Of a stretch of 13,351 nucleotides of DNA, positions 1-5,983 are shown piece after piece. Position numbers and translations under genes: made by a program. The stretch's first letter is position 1. Each line of letters opens with the position of its first letter. This stretch comes from an uncultured Deferribacteraceae bacterium (lineage in GTDB: Bacteria; Chrysiogenota; Deferribacteres; CAMZNJ01), in the NCBI GenBank assembly GCA_947313855.1, contig CAMZNS010000047.1, positions 1 through 13,351 of the forward strand, given 5' to 3'. A model generated the notes under the pieces. That model worked only from the letters and a program-made list of their open reading frames with translations. It searched no databases and had not been told where the DNA came from.

Positions 1-116
1 CTACCAAAGTACACAGGGCAGGCATGCCCACCGGAACAGGGTTGCAAGGTGTTACTTCCGTGTGCCGTAGGATGTGTGCAGAATTCGGTACGTTGTAGGA
101 ACAGAGTTGCCAATTC

Positions 117-370
117 GCGAGGCGAAGCCGTTGTGGTGAAGTGGTGTTCTGTGGGCGAGGCGAAGCCGTTGTGATGAAGTGGTGTTCTGTAGGCGAGGCG
201 AAGCCGTTGTGATGAAGTGGTGTTCTGTGGGCGAGGCGAAGCCGTTGTGATGAAGTGGTGTTCTGTGGGCGAGGCGAAGCCGTTGTGGTGAAGTGGTGTT
301 CTGTGGGCGAGGCGAAGCCGTTGTGATGAAGTGGTGTTCTGTGGGCGAGGCGAAGCCGTTGTGATGAAGC
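117..370 (+). repeat. 38-bp tandem array, about 6.7 copies
   Basis: Units begin at 117, 155, 193, 231, 269, 307 and 345, an exact 38-bp period. The unit starts GCGAGGCGAAGCCGTTGTG, continues ATGAAGTGG, and ends TGTTCTGTGG. Copies differ by single transitions (GTGGTGAA or GTGATGAA; TGTAGG or TGTGGG). The period is not a multiple of 3, which argues against a coding repeat. The last unit changes after ATGAAG into CGGAACGCTTCCG, leading into the dispersed modules. Single copies of the same core occur in the second repeat locus at 4541-4570, 4775-4805 and 4943-4975, so the array looks like a local expansion of a dispersed module. Confidence 0.95.
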
Positions 371-502
371 GGAACGCTTCCGAAATGCCTAAGGTCGCAC
401 TTACATGCCACCCTCAACACGACTTTACTACGGACGCACAAAAATAGTGATGAAACGGAACGTTTCCGGAACGTTTCCGGAAACTGCTAGGAACAGTGTT
501 GC
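371..502 (+). repeat. Mosaic dispersed repeat, locus 1
   Basis: In order this contains a 43-bp module at 382-424 beginning GAAATGCCTAAGGTCGCAC; a block GGACGCACAAAAATAGTGA at 432-450; a perfect hairpin at 452-466 (GAAACG, loop GAA, CGTTTC); and two abutting copies of GGAACGTTTCC at 457-467 and 468-478. All of these recur in the same orientation at 4541-4988. The locus is bracketed by near-identical 15-mers, TAGGAACAGAGTTGC at 96-110 and TAGGAACAGTGTTGC at 488-502. No transposase or other protein gene is present. Confidence 0.9.
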
Positions 503-507
503 GGCAC

Positions 508-533
508 CAACACCGTAGCACAACACCGTAGCA
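508..533 (+). repeat. 13-bp tandem duplication (CAACACCGTAGCA x2)
   Basis: Two exact abutting copies at 508-520 and 521-533, followed by a degenerate GCATCG doublet at about 536-547. It lies 55 bp downstream of the pckG stop codon on the minus strand and has no other visible role. Confidence 0.85.
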
Positions 534-587
534 TTAGCATCGGCATCGGTACCGCAACGAAAATGTGAAAAATGTGCGACAGTACTG

Positions 588-2420
588 CTACTTGCGAAGG
601 CGATCGCGTAACAACTGAAGCTCCTGATTCAGCTCAGATGGCAGATGAGCACCAAACTGCTTGTAGTACTCCTCGATAGCGTCAGCCTCTTGCAACCACA
701 ACGCCTTGTCAACATCGAGCAGTTTTTCCATCTGTTCGTCAGAGATATCCAGCCCGGCGGTGTTGAGTTCGCCTTTGGGCGGTACAAGACCGATGGGAGT
801 TGCTTCGCCTTTTGCGGAGCCATCGACTCTGTTGAATACCCATTCGAGTACGCGACTGTTGTCCCCAAACCCTGGCCACATGAATTTGCCATTTTCGTCA
901 CGACGGAACCAGTTCACGTAGAATACTTTGGGCAGGTTGGTGTTGTGTTTTTTGCCGAGTTCGATCCAGTGTTTGAAGTAGTCGCCCATGTTGTAGCCAC
1001 AGAATGGTAGCATTGCGAATGGATCGCGTCTTACTTCGCCTAGTTTGCCTAGAGCGGCGGCGGTTTTTTCGGACGATACAGCTGAGCCCATGAAAACGCC
1101 GTGGTTCCAGGAGAGTGCTTCGTGTACTAAAGGCACAATGTCGCCCCGTCGTCCGCCGAAGAGTATTGCGGAGATGTGTACGCCGTCGGGTGATTCCCAG
1201 TTTTCGTCGATTGATGGGCATTGTGATGCTGGTGTTGCGAATCGTGAGTTGGCGTGAGCAGCGACTTTGCCGCTATTTGGGTCGTAGGTATTATTTTGCC
1301 AGTCGATCATATTTTTGGGAGCTTCTTCCCCCATCCCTTCCCACCAGATTTTGCCTTCGTCGGAGTAGCCGACATTGGTGAAGATAACGTTTTCTTTGAT
1401 TGAGTTCATTGCGTTTGGGTTTGAGTTGTATGACGTTCCGGGTGCAACGCCGAAGAAGCCTGCTTCGGGGTTAATGGCACGGAGTTCCCCTTTGTCGTTG
1501 AATCTCATCCATGCGATGTCGTCGCCTACGGTTTCGACTTTCCATCCGGGTATTGTTGGTGTTAGCATTGCGAGGTTTGTTTTGCCACAGGCTGATGGGA
1601 AAGCGGCTGCGATGTATTTTTTGACACCTTGTGGGTTTGTGATTCCGAGGATGAGCATGTGTTCGGCGAGCCAACCGTCTCGTTTTGCGATTGCGGATGC
1701 GATACGTAGAGCGAAGCATTTTTTACCGAGCAGAGCGTTACCGCCGTATCCGGAGCCGTACGACCAGATTTCGTTTGTTTCGGGGAAGTGTGTGATGTAT
1801 TTGTTGTCCACATTGGGTTCGCAAGGCCACGGCACGTCTTTTTCGCCGTCGGCGAGTGGTGCACCAACAGAGTGGTAGCATTTGACGAAGTTGTTGCTTG
1901 TTCCGAGTACGTCGAGTACGTCTGTGCCCATTCGCGTCATGATTTTCATGGAGCAGACAACGTATGGTGAGTCGGAGAATTGTATACCGATTTCGGAGAG
2001 AGGTGAGCCGACGGGTCCCATTGAGAAGGGTATTATGTAGAGGGTTCGTCCTGTCATGCATCCGTCGAATTTGCCTTTGAGTTCGGCCATCATTTTGTTT
2101 GGATCGGCCCAGTTGTTTGTTGGTCCAGCGTCGTCTTGATTTGTTGTGCAGATGAAGGTACGGTCTTCGGCTCTAGCGACGTCGCTGGGGTCGCTTTGGC
2201 AGTAGTAGCTGTTAGGTCTGTCGGATACGGGTCTGAAGGTTCCGGATGCGACCATTTCTTGTGCGAGTTGGTTGTATTCTTTTTGGGAGCCGTCACAGAT
2301 GTGTATATTTTTTGGTTTTGTGAGTTTTGCGAAGCTGTCGATAATTTCGCGTAGGTGCGTGTTTTGTAGAGAGTTGTGGTCGATGGTGGAGTGTCTCTCT
2401 TTGAGTGTTGAGTTCGGCAT
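588..2420 (-). CDS. pckG: Phosphoenolpyruvate carboxykinase (GTP)
   Basis: Cytosolic enzyme that interconverts oxaloacetate plus GTP with PEP, GDP and CO2; it is the entry step of gluconeogenesis or an anaplerotic route. The protein is 610 residues, normal for the GTP class. Visible motifs are the P-loop [10 protein letters not shown] at 273-282, which carries the reactive cysteine C278 of the GTP family; the kinase-2 metal site VGDDIAWM at 298-305; FGGRRGD at 421-427; the mobile lid region around 450-466; and the [15 protein letters not shown] segment (513-527) typical of GTP rather than ATP enzymes. I chose the start at 2420 because AGGAGG lies 9 nt upstream (2430-2435 on the plus strand); an in-frame ATG 8 codons earlier lies upstream of this site and lacks a comparable one. 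It diverges from pyk, and its 3' end faces a repeat-rich region. No convincing promoter was identified. Confidence 0.97.
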   Translation of the reverse strand: MPNSTLKERHSTIDHNSLQNTHLREIIDSFAKLTKPKNIHICDGSQKEYNQLAQEMVASGTFRPVSDRPNSYYCQSDPSDVARAEDRTFICTTNQDDAGPTNNWADPNKMMAELKGKFDGCMTGRTLYIIPFSMGPVGSPLSEIGIQFSDSPYVVCSMKIMTRMGTDVLDVLGTSNNFVKCYHSVGAPLADGEKDVPWPCEPNVDNKYITHFPETNEIWSYGSGYGGNALLGKKCFALRIASAIAKRDGWLAEHMLILGITNPQGVKKYIAAAFPSACGKTNLAMLTPTIPGWKVETVGDDIAWMRFNDKGELRAINPEAGFFGVAPGTSYNSNPNAMNSIKENVIFTNVGYSDEGKIWWEGMGEEAPKNMIDWQNNTYDPNSGKVAAHANSRFATPASQCPSIDENWESPDGVHISAILFGGRRGDIVPLVHEALSWNHGVFMGSAVSSEKTAAALGKLGEVRRDPFAMLPFCGYNMGDYFKHWIELGKKHNTNLPKVFYVNWFRRDENGKFMWPGFGDNSRVLEWVFNRVDGSAKGEATPIGLVPPKGELNTAGLDISDEQMEKLLDVDKALWLQEADAIEEYYKQFGAHLPSELNQELQLLRDRLRK

Positions 2421-2722
2421 TACGAATATCCTCCTAGCATCCAAGGGTGTTGCGGGTTAAGTTTGGTTGAGTTACGATCCCTTTGATTGCTAAATTTATG
2501 TTTTGCTAGTCAGTTTTGCCTGCCTAGTTTTTATTTTTTGTGGTTGTGTGTGTGGTGGTTATATAAATAGTTTTTAGGTGTTAAATGGTTTATTTGATAC
2601 CGCACGTTTACCCTTAGTTTATTTTAGTACAAGGGGTCAACAAAAGCAAACATTTTACTCTTCATAACAGAATTATAACATTGGGGAGGCTTTGTTTTGG
2701 ATACCTCGGAGAACCTAAGGTG

Positions 2723-2731
2723 CCCCCCCCC
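2723..2731 (+). repeat. Homopolymer tract of nine C
   Basis: Nine consecutive C residues in an otherwise AT-rich intergenic region, 56 bp upstream of the pyk -35 element and about 300 bp upstream of the pckG start. Homopolymers of this length are prone to slipped-strand length change in bacteria. A regulatory effect here is only inferred. Confidence 0.9.
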
Positions 2732-2786
2732 ACTGTTGAGGAGCAAAAAGTGGTTGCTTAAATTATTGTTTAGGAGTATTAAAATA

Positions 2787-2815
2787 TTGAAAAAAGGGCT
2801 GTTTCAGCTTATACT
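2787..2815 (+). promoter_or_regulatory. Sigma-70-type promoter of pyk
   Basis: TTGAAA at 2787-2792, a 17-bp spacer, and TATACT at 2810-2815: each hexamer matches the consensus at five of six positions and the spacing is ideal. Transcription would begin near 2822, giving a leader of about 80 nt before the pyk start. The leader ends in AAGGAG at 2890-2895. Confidence 0.72.
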
Positions 2816-2900
2816 TATGGGGAACCTCTGCTGTGGACAGAAATATGCCCACAAATGACGCAAGTAATCGGTCGGAAAATAACAACTGTAAGGAGTTTTT

Positions 2901-4331
2901 ATGTACATCCCTGAGTATATGAACAACGTGAAGAAAACCAAAGTCGTATGCACCATAGGACCATCCTCTCGCACCGAAGAGATTATCGGCAAACTGTTCG
3001 ACAACGGACTAAACGTGGCTCGCCTCAATTTCTCCCACGGATCATTCGAAGAACATGGTGAAAATATTCGCATGCTCAAAAAAGTTGCTGCCGAAAAAGG
3101 GAAGCAAATAGCCATCCTACAAGACCTGCAAGGTCCTAAAATACGCGTAGGCATCCTCCCCAAAGAGGGGATAAAAATGCGTAAAGGGGAACACTACATC
3201 TTCGCATCCCTCGACCACACTGACGAAGAGGGGGTCATCCCCGTGCAGTACGCCGATCTACACAAAGACCTCAAGGTTGGCGAAATAGTACTGTTTGCCG
3301 ATGGCTCCATCGCTGTGGAAATTACCGCCATCAAGGGTGAATACGTACACGCAAAATGTATCGTTTCCGGTGTTCTGTTCTCCAAAAAAGGGATGAATAT
3401 GCCCAACTCCGACCTCAAAATCGAAGCCATCACTGAGCAAGATTTAGAACATCTTCAGTTCGGACTTGATCAGAAAGTCGAACTTGTAGCCTTCTCGTTC
3501 GTTCGCAAAGGTACCGACTTCGCTCCAGCCAAAAAAATTATTGCAGCACACAATCACAAACCATGGCTCATAGCGAAAATCGAAAAACCCCAAGCAGTTG
3601 AAAACATAGATGAAATACTGAAAGAGGTTGACGGTATCATGGTCGCACGTGGGGATCTTGGTGTGGAAATACCACTGGAGCAGGTGCCAATCGTTCAGAA
3701 GCACCTCATCGATAAGGCGATTCGTGCGGGTAAATTCGTCATCACCGCAACCCAAATGCTGAAATCCATGGTTGACTCGCCATTCCCCAGTCGTGCAGAA
3801 ATGACCGACATCGCCAACGCCATTTTCGACGGTACTGATGCTGTTATGCTCTCCGACGAAACAGCTGCCGGCGAGTATCCCGTTGAGGCGTGCGGCTTCC
3901 TCAACAAGGTTTCTCTCGCAACGGAAACCAACTTGCCATACTGTCTCGACAAATATGATACAAATTCGTCTGAGCGTGATTTAGCTGTTGTTCGGGCGGC
4001 GATAAGCATTGCGAAAACAATGCCCATCAAAGCGATTCTCATCTACACTGCAAGTGGTTATACGGCACAACTTCTTTCTCGCTTTCGCCCACAAATGCCC
4101 ATCATCGCCCTTGCACCAAGTGAAGCAGTATGCACTCGTTTGAATATGCTTTGGAACGTTCAGCCTCATATGAGCGAGACTTTTACAGATGTTGATGCAA
4201 TGACAGCGAACGGTATTGCGATGATCAAGAAGCTTGGTTTGGCAGTATCAGGTGATTCGATTATTGTTATTGCTGGGACGCCTCTTGGCAAGTCAGGTCT
4301 TACGAACTTTGTACGCGTGGAGGGTGTTTAG
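2901..4331 (+). CDS. pyk: Pyruvate kinase
   Basis: Cytosolic glycolytic enzyme that transfers phosphate from PEP to ADP, making pyruvate and ATP. At 476 residues it has the usual length without an extra C-terminal PEP-utiliser domain. Visible motifs are VCTIGPSS (16-23), RLNFSHG (41-47), the family signature IAKIEKPQAVENIDE (224-238) with catalytic K227 and metal ligand E229, VARGDLGVEI (248-257), and ATQMLKSM with the following residues (283-301). The position that decides monovalent-cation dependence (Glu117 in muscle enzyme) is lysine, in GPKIRVG (78-84), so activity is predicted to be K+-independent. The start at 2901 has AAGGAG 5 nt upstream; an ATG six codons later is a weaker alternative. 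It has its own promoter and terminator and diverges from pckG, which works the PEP node in the opposite direction. Confidence 0.97.
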   Translation: MYIPEYMNNVKKTKVVCTIGPSSRTEEIIGKLFDNGLNVARLNFSHGSFEEHGENIRMLKKVAAEKGKQIAILQDLQGPKIRVGILPKEGIKMRKGEHYIFASLDHTDEEGVIPVQYADLHKDLKVGEIVLFADGSIAVEITAIKGEYVHAKCIVSGVLFSKKGMNMPNSDLKIEAITEQDLEHLQFGLDQKVELVAFSFVRKGTDFAPAKKIIAAHNHKPWLIAKIEKPQAVENIDEILKEVDGIMVARGDLGVEIPLEQVPIVQKHLIDKAIRAGKFVITATQMLKSMVDSPFPSRAEMTDIANAIFDGTDAVMLSDETAAGEYPVEACGFLNKVSLATETNLPYCLDKYDTNSSERDLAVVRAAISIAKTMPIKAILIYTASGYTAQLLSRFRPQMPIIALAPSEAVCTRLNMLWNVQPHMSETFTDVDAMTANGIAMIKKLGLAVSGDSIIVIAGTPLGKSGLTNFVRVEGV

Positions 4332-4420
4332 GTCGTGTTAGGCTCGGCTAGTCCTTCGCTAAGTCCACCAGTATAGACGTCTAGGTCGTGTTAGGTTATG
4401 TTGTTGGGTTGTCCTTCGCT
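4329..4420 (+). repeat. Imperfect direct duplication after pyk
   Basis: TAGGTCGTGTTAGG occurs at 4329-4342, where its first three bases are the pyk stop codon, and again at 4382-4395. GTCCTTCGCT follows each copy, at 4351-4360 and 4411-4420. The spacing differs slightly (53 and 60 bp), so this is a decayed duplication of about 35 bp. It lies between the pyk stop codon and its terminator. Confidence 0.75.
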
Positions 4421-4987
4421 GGTGTGCCCTTTGAGTTAGGTGATTTTACTGGGTGTGGTTCATGTTTTTGGGTCACACCTTTTTTTGTGGTGGCGGAAGC
4501 CTGTATGATGGTACGAGTTTTGAGGGGTGTGTGGTTTTTGCTCTGTGGGCGAGGCGAAGCCGTTGTGATGAAACGGAACGTTTCCCGTGCGTTTCCCCTC
4601 ACGCGACACTTCGTCGGACGCATAAAAATAGTGATGAAACGGAACGTTTCCGGGACGTTTCCCGTGCGTCTGTCATTTCTTCGAAATGCCTAAGGTCGCA
4701 CTTACAAGCCACCCTCAACACAACTCTATACACACACATCAACTACACACACACATCAACAGGTGGTGCGTCTGTGTTCTGTGGGCGAGGCGAAGCCGTT
4801 GTGATGAAACGGAACGTTTCCGGAACGTTTCCGGGACGTTTCCCGTGCGTCTGTCATTTCTTCGAAATGCCTAAGGTCGCACTTACAAGCCACCCTCAAC
4901 ACGACTCTACACGCACACACACATCAACAGGTGGTGCGTCTGTGCTCTGTGGGCGAGGCGAAGCCGTTGTGATGAAACGGGACGTTT
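4332..4987. other. Convergent intergenic region between pyk and the cco cluster
   Basis: No protein gene. From left to right it holds the decayed duplication after pyk, the pyk terminator (4452-4486), then the second mosaic repeat locus reaching the stop codon of the ccoP-like gene. I searched the minus-strand frames beyond that stop codon for a CxxCH haem motif that could be the lost part of CcoP and saw none. Confidence 0.8.
4452..4486 (+). terminator. Rho-independent terminator of pyk
   Basis: GGTGTG at 4452-4457 pairs with CACACC at 4474-4479 around a 16-nt loop, followed directly by seven T residues at 4480-4486. It lies about 120 bp after the pyk stop codon, before the repeat locus, so pyk transcription should mostly stop here. 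Confidence 0.75.
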
Positions 4988-4988
4988 C
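4541..4988 (+). repeat. Mosaic dispersed repeat, locus 2, with 168-170 bp units
   Basis: The core GTGGGCGAGGCGAAGCCGTT occurs at about 4546, 4781 and 4949. The hairpin with 6-bp arms GAAACG and CGTTTC occurs at 4570-4584, 4636-4650 and 4806-4820 with loop GAA, and at 4974-4988 with loop GGA. The 43-bp module beginning GAAATGCCTAAGGTCGCAC occurs at 4683-4725 and 4864-4906, and GGACGCATAAAAATAGTGA at 4616-4634. Equivalent points at 4631, 4801 and 4969 give two long units of 170 and 168 bp. CA-rich tracts (about 4728-4760 and 4907-4925) sit inside each unit. Most open frames here are by-products of the repeat. Confidence 0.93.
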
Positions 4989-5176
4989 TACTTAGGAACC
5001 TCTAGCTCAACAATGGACTTATCCTGCTGCCAACCACTGAGCTGTGGGGTGTACATGAAGAGGTAACCAAGAGCAAAAATACCCATGGCAATGTAGACGA
5101 GAAGGTAGAGCTTGGGAGTCTTACCGTGACCCTCCATCTCCTCCGCACTTTCAGTAAAATTTTCTTTGTGATACAT
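4988..5176 (-). CDS. Small membrane protein of the cbb3 oxidase cluster, CcoP N-terminal anchor-like
   Basis: A 62-residue protein encoded downstream of ccoO. It has a hydrophilic N terminus (MYHKENFTESAEEMEGHGK), one membrane helix at about residues 22-43, and a short tail ending VELEVPK. The pattern of a proline just before the helix and GYLFMYTPQLSGW after it resembles the N-terminal FixP/CcoP anchor, in which GHxWDGI, PLPRWW and GYxxxYP are typical. No CxxCH is present, so it cannot carry the two c-type haems of a full CcoP of about 300 residues. The start at 5176 follows GGAGG at 6-7 nt; an in-frame ATG nine codons earlier lacks a site. Its stop codon TAG (4990-4988) takes its last base from the end of a repeat hairpin, so the gene may be a truncated ccoP. 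The alternative is a genuine short CcoQ-like subunit. Confidence 0.75.
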   Translation of the reverse strand: MYHKENFTESAEEMEGHGKTPKLYLLVYIAMGIFALGYLFMYTPQLSGWQQDKSIVELEVPK

Positions 5177-5230
5177 GAGTTGCCTCCGTTGTTCTTTATA
5201 CATCGAATCTATTGAGCATCTTGCTACAGG

Positions 5231-5319
5231 TGCCTACAGGCTTGCGTCGTGCGTTGTGTCTTCAGTGCCCACAGGCAGACACACATGTTGCATGCTCTGC
5301 CTACAGGCTTGCGTCGTGC
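5231..5319 (+). repeat. 22-bp direct repeat in the ccoO to ccoP-like gap
   Basis: An identical 22-bp sequence, beginning TGCCTACAGG and ending TTGCGTCGTGC, occurs at 5231-5252 and 5298-5319. Shorter related pieces surround it (GCTACAGG at 5223, CCCACAGGC at 5268, CAGTGCC at 5263 and 5321). It fills most of the 159-bp gap between ccoO and the small downstream gene, which is unusually long for adjacent subunits in one transcript. Confidence 0.85.
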
Positions 5320-5335
5320 TCAGTGCCGACTGCGA

Positions 5336-5983
5336 CTACTGCGTGCCATCATCCACAGTAGTGCGACCTAGGGTGAGTAAGTAAGCGACGATGGCATCCA
5401 TTTCTGTTTTTTGCGTGAGCCCAATGATTTCGGCTTCGGTGAATTTGAATCGATTGGCTCTCATATTTTTACGCACTTGGTTAGGGTTGAGTTTTTTGTT
5501 GTTGAGGAATGCGTATTTGGGCATGTTGCTGCTAGGGAAGAAGTCGCTTGGCATTGAGAGCATTTCGGTGAGTAGGTCTTCGGCACCGTTATAGTTGTAC
5601 CATAGCCCGACTCTTGCTAGGTCTGGACCTGTTCGTCTTGAGCCCCAGAGGAAGGGTCTGTCGTATTGTGATTCGTGTAGTTGCGAGACAACTTCGGCGT
5701 ATGGTTTGGTGGTTGAGCCGCGACTGTAGACGTACCGTGTTACTTCGGATTGTAGCGGTCTGACGGTTTGTGTATGACAGCTGACGCACCCTTCTTTTTG
5801 GTAGACGTCTTTGCCTGCGAGTTGTAGGGCTGTGTACATTGGTGTCAGGTCTGATTTGCTATTGATTGTGGGTGTGAGCATGGGTGCTGCAACGGTAATA
5901 ACTGTACCTACAAGTATAACGACAAGTATTAGCACAGTCATTAGGTACGGATTTCTGTAGGTATTTTCTGGTATGATTCTCAT
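5336..5983 (-). CDS. ccoO: cbb3-type cytochrome c oxidase subunit II (mono-haem)
   Basis: Membrane-anchored c-type cytochrome that passes electrons to the CcoN catalytic subunit of the cbb3 oxidase. It has 215 residues, close to the family norm. One N-terminal membrane helix is at about 13-35. The single haem-binding motif CVSCH is at 66-70, followed by the family-typical TQTVRPLQSEVTRY. RTGPDLARVG is at 117-126, and the likely axial methionine is M154 in SSNMPKY. The start codon overlaps the ccoN stop codon by one base (TAATG), indicating translational coupling and one transcript with ccoN. A 159-bp repeat-containing gap separates it from the small downstream gene. No cbb3 assembly genes (ccoG, ccoH, ccoI, ccoS) are in the window. 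Confidence 0.95.
   Translation of the reverse strand: MRIIPENTYRNPYLMTVLILVVILVGTVITVAAPMLTPTINSKSDLTPMYTALQLAGKDVYQKEGCVSCHTQTVRPLQSEVTRYVYSRGSTTKPYAEVVSQLHESQYDRPFLWGSRRTGPDLARVGLWYNYNGAEDLLTEMLSMPSDFFPSSNMPKYAFLNNKKLNPNQVRKNMRANRFKFTEAEIIGLTQKTEMDAIVAYLLTLGRTTVDDGTQ

Larger units (their letters stand above)
1..587. other. Gene-free repeat-rich region downstream of pckG
   Basis: No credible gene is seen here. The one long open frame, on the minus strand at 52-441, exists only because a 38-bp repeat lacks stops. The region holds a short perfect inverted repeat at 16-29 (GGGCA, 4-nt loop, TGCCC), three copies of GGAACAGNGTTGC (33-45, 98-110, 490-502), the 38-bp tandem array, a mosaic of dispersed repeat modules, and a 13-bp tandem duplication just after pckG. 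It lies beyond the 3' end of pckG, so it may include the 3' untranslated region of that gene. No classical hairpin plus immediate T-run terminator for pckG was found. Confidence 0.8.
2421..2900. other. Divergent intergenic region between pckG and pyk
   Basis: AT-rich, with no gene. It contains the promoter and ribosome site of pyk, the AGGAGG site of pckG, a C9 tract at 2723-2731, and AT-rich blocks around 2558-2570 and 2671-2680. TATAAT can be read on the minus strand at 2677-2672, but no good -35 lies 16-18 bp upstream of it, so I do not call a pckG promoter. No riboswitch or clear operator palindrome was recognised. Confidence 0.7.

Noticed and set aside
117-370. Possible CRISPR array
   Set aside because: Units abut with no unique spacers and no cas genes are present; it is a plain tandem repeat.
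52-441. 129-codon minus-strand open frame over the 38-bp array
   Set aside because: It exists because the repeat unit lacks stops; the period is not a multiple of three, so the peptide rotates through frames. No ribosome site or family resemblance.
2421-2444. Eight-codon upstream extension of pckG
   Set aside because: AGGAGG lies inside this stretch at the right distance from the ATG at 2420, so the longer start is not needed.
2612-2640. Minus-strand TTGACC as a -35 element for pckG
   Set aside because: At a 17-bp spacer the -10 would be CTAAGG, a poor match; other nearby AT-rich hexamers have wrong spacing.
4388-4995. Overlapping plus-strand frames (4388-4693, 4453-4995, 4686-4874) and the minus-strand frame 4396-4623
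   Set aside because: They run across the terminator and repeat modules, repeat the same residues in different frames, and lack ribosome sites.
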